Shown here piece by piece: positions 34,206 to 44,900 of a DNA stretch of 64,000 nt; the first letter of the stretch is position 1, and each line of letters begins with the position of its first letter. Where the stretch lies: contig NC_057804.1 of NCBI RefSeq assembly GCF_018294505.1, forward strand, positions 250,272,219-250,336,218, given 5' to 3'. The position numbers and the translations under genes are program-made. Origin of the DNA: Triticum aestivum (taxonomy: Eukaryota; Streptophyta; Magnoliopsida; Poales; Poaceae). The notes under the pieces were generated by a model. That model saw nothing but the letters and a program-made list of their open reading frames with translations. It made no database searches and was not told the origin of the DNA.

Positions 34206-36803
34206 ATGGCGTGGGAGGAAGATGGCTTGGAAGAGGAGCACGAGGAGGATATGGAAGCGTCGGAGGAGGAAGGGGAGGATGTGGTGGTGGGGCAGATGCC
34301 AACGTTCATGGTCCCAAAGCACATCAATAAGCGCGCCCTGAAGAACAAGGCCCTCTCCGTCTCCCTCGACAAGAAAGCCCTCAAGTACGGTACCGCAACC
34401 TCCTTCGGTCTCTGGGCTGTAGCGGCACGGTGCGATTTGTGTTTGCGTGGGCTCTTAATTTTTTCTAACGCGAATCTTGGATCTATAGGGATTTCGTGAC
34501 TGGGTTTCACAAGAGAAAGAAGAAGAGGAGAAAGGAGGCGCAGAGAATTACGCAGGAGAAGGACAGACGGAAGCGAATCGAGGCACGCAAGATGGTGAGA
34601 AGCTCTCACACAGCATTCTGCTTTTCTGTGTTCTTAGAGCATCTCCAACGGATGATTTAAATTTTGGTGCAACTTGTTCCTCTCCATGTGCACCATCATA
34701 ATCAAAGCAATATCCTCCCCTTCGGCTCGCTCATATTCCTCTTCGGAGGAGGAATCATCCAACAAAGATAATTCAAATGAACTCATCTACAACACAATAC
34801 TTTCCGTCACAATCGACTCCTACATCGCCATAAAAACACCAGAAAAAATGAATTATTTTCACCTTAGAAGCTTTTTGCCGAACACCTAGTGGGCACCGAA
34901 GGAGCAGCGGTCGCGGGCGCAGCTAGGAATGGGCTCAAGGGTGGTGCACCGAAGGAGCAGCGGTTTTCATGACGTCGACGAGCTGGGGGTTGTGGCAGGA
35001 ACCGCCGTCGCCTCGTCGTCTGACAGCTGAGAGCTCTGAAGGAGCAGTAGCTCTGCGGTGGTAGCGGCTGTCATGTGGGGGTCACGGCGGCCACTAATGG
35101 ATCTCCAAGGTGAGCACCGGTGCTACGCGGCCATTTCGGGCGGTGGTGGGCGGGGGACGGACGCAATTGCTGCACATCGGGCTTCGGCGGATCCTGAACC
35201 GGAGACGGCGGCGGGGGTTGTTGTGGGCGTCCGGAGCGGCAGGAATGGACGGTGTTATGGCGGCTGGGCCGGGGCGGGCGGTGGACTTGCGGCGGTGGCT
35301 GCAACGGCTAGATCCAGCTGGAATCGATGTTTGGTGGTGGCGGGGGAAACATCAGCGTGGCAGTTGCAGTTCGCGCAGCTGTGTTTGTGTTTTGAGGCAG
35401 CCGGTGGATATTTGAAGCACTTGGGGCCAAAATTTGGGGTTGCTCAAATTTTTTTGCATCACTAAGTACAACATATCCTGTTGGAGCTGGTTTTTTTATG
35501 CCAAGTGCCCAAACAACAGTTTTTTGGGCACCGCGGCTGTTTTACATCATCTGTTCGAGATGCTCTTATTGTTCTTTGGATGTTTTTATTGATTTAGTAA
35601 TAGTTGGTCCAAAGCAAAGATTTCCAAGAGAAGGTTGATTGACCATTGTTTCCTCTATTATTATGTGCCCACCGGACTGTAGGATCCTTCTAGTTGAAGG
35701 GTTCCCTTAGGCGCCAACGTTTTGAGAAGTCTAGGAAGAAGTGTATCATCAGAATGAATGAAAAGCTGAATGGCTGTATCCTACTCCCTCCGTTCCGATT
35801 TACTCGTCGTGGTTTTAATTCAAATTTGAACTAAAACCACGACGAGTAAATCGGAACGGAGGGAGTACATGGTTAATATTTTTCATATTAGAACATGGGG
35901 TGCATTTTTCTTGGGTTAATGCTACCAATAACTGATAGGGATCACTAGTGGAACATTAGGAAAGGGTACTGCAAAGATTTGTTGTGTGGGGTGGTATGTT
36001 GAAGGGAAGATGCCTAGAGCTGCGGAATACACAACGCATTCCTCAGAGCTCGACCGTGTGCTTTCTGGTACGGGAAAACATGCAAGAAACCAGTTTTCTC
36101 TGTTAGACTGAAGGATGATTTGATGAAACAGGAATGGTAGGGACAGCACTGAATCTGGGCTTACTGTCATTTCAAGTAGATTATCTAGCGTGTTTCTGTC
36201 ACATAAATAATACTCCCTCCTTCCCAAAATAAGTGACTCAACTTTGTATTAGCTTTAGTATAAAGTTAGTACAAACTTGAGTCACTTATTTTGGGACGGA
36301 GGGAGTATGAACAAGACTTGAAGAGTTTACTTACCAGTGTCATTTTATGCATTTCCAGAGAAAGCAAGAGAAAGAGATTGCTCTATACGGTAAAGTCGTG
36401 TCATCAGAAAATGTGGATGGTGAAGACGGTGATGGTGATGGTGACGGGATGGATGCAGCTGCGCCTGGTGAGTAGAGCGATGAGATTAATTTTGCAGCAG
36501 TTACTGGCATGATGTTTGTTGATCCTATTGTGCCTTGATTGATTTGGTGCTTATGTAGAAATCAAGACGTATGAAGATGGCGGGACTAGAATAACAGTAG
36601 TCACCTGTGAAATTACTCATGGAGAGGAGGATGACCAGAAATCCGTGTCAAGGAGCTATGCTAAGAAGAGTTGCGGTGTGGTTAGTGCCAAGAAGCAGCC
36701 CAGTTTAGGCGTGAAGAAGCCGCCACCAAAGAGGCAATTCAGCAAAAGCAAGAAGACTAAAAAGGTTGACACGAGTAGACGGAAGAACAAAGGAAAGCAT
36801 TGA
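34206..36803 (+). CDS. NOL12: NOL12/RRP17-family nucleolar rRNA-processing protein (212 aa, 4 exons)
   Basis: Exons 34206-34384, 34489-34594, 36359-36467 and 36559-36803 join in frame with GT...AG at every intron (introns of 104, 1764 and 91 bp), giving 212 residues and TGA at 36801-36803. The start ATG is in a good context (GGCCATGGCG) and is the first ATG after the AG run. Residues 4-25 are acidic. The family core spans about residues 50-106: KDFVTGFHKRK (60-70), then a long basic helix through EKDRRKRIEARKM and RKQEKEIALYG. An Asp/Gly run follows (118-129), and the last 45 residues are Lys/Arg-rich, as expected for nucleolar targeting. Members (human NOL12, yeast RRP17) work in large-subunit pre-rRNA processing; the role here is inferred from the family. 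The exon sequence looks intact. Intron 2 is swollen by three transposons. Confidence 0.9.
34637..35565. mobile_element. PIF/Harbinger-type non-autonomous element in intron 2
   Basis: Terminal inverted repeats GAGCATCTCCAACGGATGAT and (inverted right end) GAGCATCTCGAACAGATGAT, flanked by TTA on both sides (34634-34636 and 35566-35568), the hallmark of this superfamily. Length 929 bp. The core (34890-35420) is GC-rich, unlike the AT-rich arms. Short plus-strand ORFs there (such as 35058-35465) have no recognised domain. Confidence 0.85.
35784..35865. mobile_element. Stowaway MITE 2 (82-bp near-perfect palindrome)
   Basis: CTCCCTCCGTTCC...GGAACGGAGGGAG with TA duplications (35782-35783 and 35866-35867). 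The two arms are complementary almost base for base, meeting at AATTCAAATTTGAA. Lies in intron 2 of the NOL12-like gene. Confidence 0.95.
36213..36305. mobile_element. Stowaway MITE 3 (93 bp)
   Basis: CTCCCTCCTTCCC...GGGACGGAGGGAG with TA on both sides (36211-36212 and 36306-36307). The arms contain the complementary blocks AAAATAAGTGACTCAA and TTGAGTCACTTATTTT around a shorter inner hairpin. Its right edge is 53 bp before exon 3, so it sits close to the branch-point region. Confidence 0.95.
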
Positions 36804-38083
36804 CGTTGTGTATGCCTGTGGCTGTGGACGGACGGGCCTGAGTTGCATTTATTTTTTAAGATAAGAAGATAACAAAATCGGTTACGAATTGTGTTCCTGT
36901 TGCTGCATTTGTGCTGTTCTGGCAATTTCTTTGTCATGGTAGTAGGACAAAGGCAACAGATGCCTTGGTCGATGCCAGCGAGGGCGCTCCCCTCCAGTAC
37001 TCTGGCCGACGCTGCACTCTCTCATCGTCTCCTCCCTGACCCTTCTTCCCCTTCCCCGGCACAGGAGCATGGGGTCGTTGTCTCGGTCAGCAGTTTGCCT
37101 CCACACCGTTTTTCCCCTTGGGCTCCTCTTCTGGATTGAATCATCATCTATTGTTACCCCAGAATACTGGGGAGCCAAAATGTTTTGGTGTTCGCTCTGC
37201 TACCTGGTTTGTGTGCTAAACAGCTATTTCCATCAAGAAAAGAAAATCATTGATGCTTCAGCCTTATCATGTACTAGTATTTGTCTCAGACCCTCATATT
37301 TCATTCATTGGAATTGTTGGTAAGGATCTTACTATGTTCTACTCTTGTGCTGATTACATCTTTCTACTTGTGAAATCTGTCCTTGAGCTTGTAAGCTGCT
37401 TTCAAGAAAAGTTCTTGGGTCTACTACTTGCTTAGAGGTTATGTAATTGTTGACAACATTTTCACTCGCATGCCATGTCCTGCTTATTGTCGCATTTTAA
37501 GAATATATGCTAATTTGACCAACCATTTTCCCTGTTGTTCAAATGTATCACACGATTTTGCAAGTCACAAATCTTGTGCACTTTCTCTGGATGTATTATC
37601 ACCAACTATACTTGATAGCCCTGTATTGGATTTATAGATCGCCGGCACCAAACGGTTTATTGTTTTTTTCCGCCTCTTACTCACTAGTAAACGTGCACGT
37701 GCAACACACACGTAAACACTTGGAATATATATTTCCTCATTCATCCTAGTTAAGAGGCACTTATTCAAATAAAAAGTTTATAAGAATATTTTGCACGGCA
37801 TGAAATGACAAATGTTCTCGCCTCATTCGGGAAAATGTTGTTTTGCGCCTATTGTGATGTATAGGAAAAATTAACATGGTATGAGACGATGAATGTACAT
37901 GTCTCTGACACACAAACATACATGAAACTGGACAACTCCCTAACTAATATGGAAATGCCATTAGCCGTAAATTACAAAGTCACTAAATAGTTCTTCAATA
38001 AACCTTTCCATCCACATTTCATAGAACTCACAACTCCCTAACTAATATGGAATTGCCATTAGCCGCAAATTACAAAGTCACAA
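36804..38083. other. 3' flank of the NOL12-like gene, no further gene seen
   Basis: The first 100-200 bp are probably 3' UTR. Beyond that the sequence is unique-looking, with no ORF above about 98 codons and no domain. Near its right end a 52-bp block (CTAACTAATATGG...TTACAAAGTCAC) occurs twice, at 37932-37983 and 38031-38082, 99 bp apart. Confidence 0.5.
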
Positions 38084-38583
38084 CGCTAGATCTATCAAAA
38101 TTCTTCCCCGCTCCCGTGTCGCTCCGAGGGCGACACCGGGGTGCCCCCAACCCTAGCCCGCCAGCGACTGCCGTCCACCACCTCAGCGCCGCCGCTGCCG
38201 GCGGCCGTCGCCGGCGGCGGCGAAGGCGGCTCCGGAAAGCTGAAGCTCGCGTCCCTCCCGTCAATCCAAGTCCGCTCGTGGTTCGCTCGGGGCCGCAGCC
38301 TCGATCTGCTCTGCTCCGTCTGCTGCTTGCCACGCTGGGCTCCGCCGGCCTCCTTCAACCTCCATCGACCTCTTCCTCTTCCCCTAGGGGCGGCCGCCTC
38401 ACCTCCTTCCTTCGCCCGGGTCGTGGCTCTCCCGGGTGGCTGCCTCGATCTGCTCTGTCTTGGCCGGTGCTTGCCGCCGACCGTCGAGCTCGCATCCCTC
38501 ACTCCCCTTGACCTCCCTCGACCTCCATCCGCCTCGCACGCCACGCTCCGCCTTCGCCGCCGTCACCTCCACCTGCCCCCTGC
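38084..38583 (+). mobile_element. GC-rich non-LTR-like remnant, left part
   Basis: A sharp rise in GC begins near 38100, with GCTCCCGTGTCGCTCCGAGG and CCAACCCTAGCCCG, like the 5' leader of grass LINE-type elements. The sequence continues at 53760, because the CCTGC duplication shows that LTR B and its contents were inserted at 38583. ORFs on both strands (such as 38047-38511) are low-complexity Arg/Pro/Leu and probably not genes. Confidence 0.35.
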
Positions 38584-39018
38584 TGAAAGTGCAACTACCC
38601 ATAGGTGGTTTTGGTAATTCATAACAACATATAGCTCATTGAGTTAATGCTATTCCAAGACTATTATTTCAAGAAAGCTCAATGAATGGCATGGCATGGA
38701 TGATGGAAGTGGATCCCTCAAAATATCAAGGACAAAGGATTGGCTCAAGCTCAAAAGCTGAAGACTCTTTATTTTACATTTTAGTGATCCAAGATCACAT
38801 TGAGTCTATAGGAAAAGTCAATACTATCAAGGAGGGATGAGGTGTTGTTTAATGAGCCTCTTGCTTCATGTGCTTAGTGATATGCTCCAAATACCCTCAA
38901 CTACTTTCTCACATCCACATATGACCTAAACCCAAAGTCAAAGTTGGTCCCACCAATTCTTTCTATCCGGCGCCACCAAGTTCAAATGTCATAGCCACTG
39001 CCACAAACCCTAGGCAAA

Positions 39019-39405
39019 TCGGTCATACCGATAGGGATCTCGGTCTCACCGAGATGGGATTGTAATCTCTCTGTTTCCTTTCATAACGTTTCGGTCTAAC
39101 CGAAGTGAGCGATCGGTCCCACCGAGATTGCAATGTAAACTCCATGTTTCCCTTTTGTAACATTTCGGTCTCACCGAAATGAGCGAATCGGTCCCACCGA
39201 GTTTACCTGACCAACTCTCTGGAAAGCTTATTACCAAAATCGGTCTCACCGAGTTTGTGTAATCGGTCCCACCGAGATTACGTTATGCCCTAACCCTAAC
39301 CTTATAGGTCCTACCGAGTTGCATGTCGGTCCCACCGAAATTCCTAACGGTCACCAGGTTTATCAAATCGGTCTGATCGAGTCTGTTGAATCGGTCCCAC
39401 CGAGT
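39019..39405. repeat. Palindromic TCGGTCYCACCGA array in LTR B
   Basis: About twelve copies of TCGGTC(T/C)(C/A)ACCGA, each an inverted repeat of TCGGT/ACCGA, irregularly spaced 13-50 bp apart and ending 40 bp before the TATA box. A position just upstream of the promoter suggests transcription-factor sites (inference). Confidence 0.7.
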
Positions 39406-39445
39406 TTGGTAAATTGTGTGTAACGGTTAGATTTTGTGTGGAGGC

Positions 39446-39453
39446 TATATATA
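39446..39453 (+). promoter_or_regulatory. TATA box of LTR B
   Basis: GGCTATATATACCCC, about 40 bp after the palindromic array. A C-rich leader follows. Confidence 0.6.
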
Positions 39454-40023
39454 CCCCTCCACCTCCTCTTCATTCGTGGAGAGAGCCATCAGAACAAACC
39501 TACACTTCCAACTTACCATTTCTGAGAGAGAACTACCTACTCATGTGTTGAGGCCAAGATATTCCATTCCTACCATATGAACCTTGATCTCTAGCCTTCC
39601 CCAAGTTTCTTTCCACTCAAATCTTCTTTCCACCAGATCCAAATCCCATGAGAGAGAGTTGAGTGTTGGGGAGACTATCATTTGAAGCACAAGAGCAAGG
39701 AGTTCATCATCAACGCACCATTTGTTACTTCTTGGAGAGTGGTGTCTCCTAGATTGGCTAGGTGTCACTTGGGAGCCTCCGACAAGATTATGGAGTTGAA
39801 CCAAGGAGTTCGTAAGGGCAAGGAGATCGCCTACTTCATGAAGATCTACCGCTAGTGAGGCAAGTCCTTCGTGGGCGATGGCCATGGTGGGATAGACAAG
39901 GTTGCTTCTTCGTGGACCCTTCATGGGTGGAGCCCTCCGTGGACTCGCGCAACCGTTACCCTTCGTGGGTTGAAGTCTCCATCAACGTGGATGTATGATA
40001 GCACCACCTATCGGAACCACGAC

Positions 40024-41361
40024 TGAAAGTGCTAGTTATCGACTAGAGGAGGGGGGGTGAATAGGCGATTTTTATCCAAGTCTTCAAAACGTGGAAGTTT
40101 CGAAGACAAACAATAGAAATGACCTAATTGATATGCAGCGGAAGATAAACTACAACAAGCAAGCCATAGTCAAGTATGCAATAATTGTGAACGTACAAAG
40201 ACTAATAGCAGCAAGGTAGTAAGGATCAGGATGGAAGATAGTATGAAGCCAATCAACAATAGTAGTCAAGCAATGAAGTCAAACAGATAAGACAAATAAG
40301 CAATGACTTCACGAAGACAAACTCAAAGTAAAGGAGGGAAGGGATAGAACCAGTCACTTGTTGAAAACACAGGATTTGTTGGACCAGTTCCAGTTGCTGT
40401 GACAACTGTACGTCTGGTTAGGGAGGCTGAGATTCAACTCAGAAGACTGCGTCTTCACCTTATTCCCCTTGAGCTAAGGACACACAGTCCTCGCCCAATC
40501 ACTCTGGTAAGTCTTCAAGGTAGACTTCCGAACCTTCACAGACTTCGTTCACCGGCGACCCACAATGACTCTTGGATGCTCAGAACGCGACGCCTAACCG
40601 GCTGGAGGATACACAGTCCTCAAGTGTAATAAGTCTTCAGGTCACACAGACAGAAAGACTTCAGTGATGCCTAACACTCTTTGGCTCTGGGTGTTTGGGC
40701 TTTGTCCTCGCAAGGATTTCTCTCTCAAAGGCTTCGAGGTGGGTTGCTCTCAAAACGACAAAAGCCATAAACTAACTCTGAGCAGCCACCAATTTATGGT
40801 GTAGGGGGTGGGCTATTTATAGCCACAAGGCAACCCGACCTGATATGTCCGAAATGACCCTGGGTCACTAAGGAACTGACACGTGTTCCAATGGTCAGAT
40901 TTCAAACACACACGGCAACTTTACTTGGGCTACAAGCAAAGCTGACTCATCCAGCTCTGGATAAGATTTGCACTCATTGTCTTTGCTCGAAGACATAGGA
41001 TTTGGGTTGAGCATCACTTCAGTCACTCTGACTTTGTTCACTTGGACCCTACTTAACAGTACGGTGGTTCCTATGACTCAACAAAGAAGAAAAGGAAACA
41101 ACGAAACAACTCAGTCTTCACGCTCCATAGTCTTCACTCATTGTCTTCTCATGTCATAGTCTTCAATGTGAATATCTTCACATACCACCATTGTCTTCAA
41201 TGTCTTCATACATTTTTAGTGGTCATCTCCGGTAGGTAAACCGAATCAACGAGGGACACTACCTGCGTTATCCTGCAATTCTCACAAACGCATTAGTCCC
41301 TCAACCAACTTTGTCATCAATACTCCAAAACCAACTAGGGGTGGCACTAGATGCACTTACA
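40024..41361 (-). repeat. Element C 3' LTR
   Basis: On minus it starts TGTAAGTGCATCTAGTGCC and ends CTAGCACTTTCA. A TATA box (CTATAAATAG) is at 40811-40822 on minus. The only other copy is the 45-bp stub at 53469-53513, which matches the LTR end. Confidence 0.85.
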
Positions 41362-41992
41362 ATCTCTCCCTTTTTGGTGATTGATGACAAACTGGTTGAA
41401 GTTTTCAATGGGAATGAAGTATGTGAAATTGTAAAGGATAGGGTATTGTCTTCATAAGTGGCAAGGGCTCCCCCTGAAGATGTGCATATGAGTAATTTGC
41501 TTTTGGAATGCAAATGCACATGGCAGGTTGTACTTGTGGAGATCCTCTTCAACTTATGAAGATAATTCATCATGCATGAAATGATATAACTTTAAGAATG
41601 ACATGCATAATGGAAAATGGACGTCTGCAGAATGATCTAAGTGCGGAAGTTATCATCGCACATAACAGAGCAAATGAGTAGCAGACGACCATCGAGTTTA
41701 AGTGTTACAACTCAAAGAACGAAATGTATCAAAAGCAAGAGTTGTAAACACTAGGCAAAATATAAGCACCCGCCCATATGAACCCGCTTGAAGACTATCA
41801 AACTCATATGCTTCTCCCCCTTTTGTCAGTAATGACCAAAAAGGTTTGAAGACATAGAGCATCTACTCGTCCTCATGAGGAGTAGTTGAAGCTGCAGGGT
41901 TGTCGTTGTTGTTTGGCGGTGCAGATGAACTTGGTGCAGTGTCGATGCATGCAGAAGTAGGGGTGGTGAGGTAGCATCATCTTCATCATCGA

Positions 41993-44900
41993 TCATATTG
42001 GCATGCACAGTTGCCGTGGAGGAAGAATAGTCAGAGTCTTCAAGAGATGGAGTTCTTCGTAGGATAACATTCCGTGGATGAGTGGAGTCAAACTTGATCT
42101 TTCAGTGAAGCCATCGTCTTGAAGATCTGCTTCAGCACTGAGCAGGGTCAAACTCTTCCATGATCGCCGACAAGTTTCATGAGTGATAAATGCATTCTTG
42201 GTGGCAAGATTTTGAATGCGATTTACGTCCACCAAGAGGCTTTGCATCTGACGCTTGAGACAAAAGTGATGCTTATCTTGTTTCTGATGCAGTGCCACAA
42301 GAAGTTCTTGGTCATTTAGGACACGAGAGCGCTTCCTAGGCCTTTGAGCAATTGTGCTCTTAGTAGCTTCAGTTGGCGCACGATGAGGTAGATGAGTGTT
42401 CCCAGCCATTGGATAGATACGAGTTACAACTTGGACTCCTTCCATGGGCTGAGTGAAGCTTTGGTGTTCAGCATTTTGAAGACAAAGAGGCTTCTTGGGT
42501 GGCTCAGGGTATATGGCTTCAACTGACATATCAACCTCTGGTAGAAAGATCACATGATTGCGAGCAGAGGGCTGATAGTTGATAGCAGAATGTTGCTTGA
42601 TGAGGCGCATGACCCATGGAGCATAGAATTTTAGGCCAAACATATCAGATCCAGATGCAGCCAGTTGCCTGAGGAAGAAATCTTGTGCATTGAAGCTGAT
42701 GCCATTGAGGATGTAAAAGACCAATGTCTTCATGGCTCCTTCAAGTTTTGTAGCTGATGAATGTCCTTTGATTGGCCATAGAGTCTGCCTGATGATGTGA
42801 TATATGGTGCGCAGCAGATACTCAAGGTCATCAACAAAGAACTCCTTTGGGTATTCAACGTCATGTGGCAATGGCTTCATCATGCTCAACATCTGGCTCA
42901 TGTTGGGTTCAGGCTTATGGAAGATGCTCTCCAGTGCATTGTGGTGGTTTTGACAACCAGGTTCATATAGCTCTCCGGGAGTGGATAGGCCTATAAGCTC
43001 AATGATGTCAAGAGCTTTGGCTTCATGATGAACATTTCCTGTCATCCACTCGAGAACCCATGTCTTTGTATCTCTGTTGTAGCCGCGAATGTGGAGGGTA
43101 GCATAGAATTGAAGCAAAAGTTCTTCATTCCAATGTTCTTTGTCTGTCACAAAGCTGAGCAGACCAGCATCACGGAAGCAGTCAAGTGCTTCTTCTAAGC
43201 ATGGCAGTCCAGCAATGGCTTCAGTGTCGAGGCGCATATGAGGGAAAATGCGCCCTGGATCATACAGAACGCAGGAGTAATAGCTTCGTTGCTGATGACT
43301 ACATAAATGATCAGATGATATCCTTGGCCTTGTGTAGGGGTTCTTTGAGCTGTCAAAGAAGGTGTTGTGGCTTTTGAAGCCATTTGCATTGAAGGACCTG
43401 ACAGATGTGGCAGTACCTGGAAACCTTGGCAATCTTGGCTTTGGTTTCTGGACCTGAGGCCTATGCTCAATGTGATAGTCAAACTGAGGACCAGAGACAT
43501 TAGGCGGAGGGACCAGAACGGGCCATCTTACTGTGATTAGCTCGCCATGGTTGTATGCTTGCTCAATTGTATAGGGCCTTGGTGGCGGAACAGGAGCAGT
43601 GGCAGCAACAGTGGCTTCAGGCTGCACTAGAGAAGCTTCACGAGCGGTTGCAGCATTGACTTTAGGCAGGTTGCTTGGTGCAGGCTCCACATTAGCTTCA
43701 GCCATGACTACGTCATTGGCTTCATTCGTGTTAGTGGTGGCAACCTCAATGTTTTCAACCTCCACTTGATGAGCTGGAGGGTCTGGCACAGACACGTTCA
43801 CTTCAGGAACAACTTCTTCAGTTATGAGGGGAGTAGGGACACGTTCTTCTTAATGTTCGTCATCGGCTGATGCAGCCAGATTGTCTTCAGCAGCTGGGGC
43901 TTCAGACACGAAGACATTCACAGTTGGAGTGGCTTCTGAAAACACTTGACGTGCAACAGGTTGATGGTGCACTTCTCCTTCTGGAACGCTCGGAAGAGGG
44001 ACTTGAGGCCTTGGTCCTTTGCGAAGCCTTTGTAATACAGGCGACGCCTTTGGATATGGAGCAGGCAGGTCCTCATCCTCTTCAACTTGCACGGATGGTG
44101 TGACTTGTTGTTGTTGGGGAGTACTGGGGGAGTCTTGTTGTTGCGGGCGATCAGCCCATGATGCATCCTGAGCAATTGGCATCAGAGGACGAATAATGCT
44201 GATGATTTTGCTGTTCGTGAGAACAGGCGATGATACCACATTGTGTTCAATCTGAGGAAGAACTTCATCATCTTCAACATTGTCATGGTGACCAATGTCT
44301 TCAGCAGTGATGGGATCAACTACTGGAATCTCTTCAGCTTCATGAGCCTCTGTGGAAGCAGGCTCATGAACAATCATACGCAGTTCTTGGTTTGCATATA
44401 CAGGACGAACCACTGAGATAGGTTCAACAACAAGGGGCTCTGTGGGAGCAGCCCGATTCTTCTTGATCTTGCGCTTCTTCTTGGAGGGAGCAGCATCAGA
44501 GGCTTCAGTGTTTTTCCTTTTTCTGGCTTCAGCCTCTGCAGCCCTAGTCTTCTTCTGTTCTGAAGCGGTTGACATGGCCTTTGGCTTCGAGCCAGTCATG
44601 CTGCTAGGGAAGACTATGCGAGGTTCATCTTGCCTTGACGGTGCAGATCGAACAATCGATTGCTTCTTCTTCTTTGCAGCCATCCTGGGGTCGATGCCAG
44701 GACGACCAAGAGCCTTGTGCTTCTCAGCCTCATTGTAGGCAAGCACACACTTGTCAGCCAGATTCTTCATGCGCTCTCTAGAGCCTCGAGCTTCTTCACG
44801 CTTCTTGTGAAAGGCTTCTTTGAGCTCGTGCAACATGATCTTGAAGTTTTTGACATCTTGCATGTTGAGCGTGGCCACATGCTTATTGAACTGAGCCTTT

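Larger units (their letters stand above)
38584..40023 (+). mobile_element. Solo LTR B, left part
   Basis: It starts TGAAAGTGCAACTACCC. With 53514-53754 it forms one LTR of about 1.68 kb, flanked by the perfect duplication CCTGC (38579-38583 and 53755-53759). No internal domain is present, so it is a solo LTR left by recombination. It carries about twelve copies of a palindromic TCGGTCCCACCGA motif (39019-39405) just upstream of a TATA box (39446-39453). Element C split it after 40023. Confidence 0.85.

Noticed and set aside
35058..35465. 135-codon plus-strand ORF in intron 2
   Set aside because: It lies inside the Harbinger-type element and has no recognised domain; kept only as a possible captured fragment.
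38047..38617. ORFs of about 150 codons on both strands
   Set aside because: GC-rich remnant leader; Arg/Pro/Leu low complexity in every frame.
39019..39405. CRISPR-like array
   Set aside because: The repeats are short palindromes with irregular spacing inside a plant LTR; no such system exists in plant nuclear DNA.
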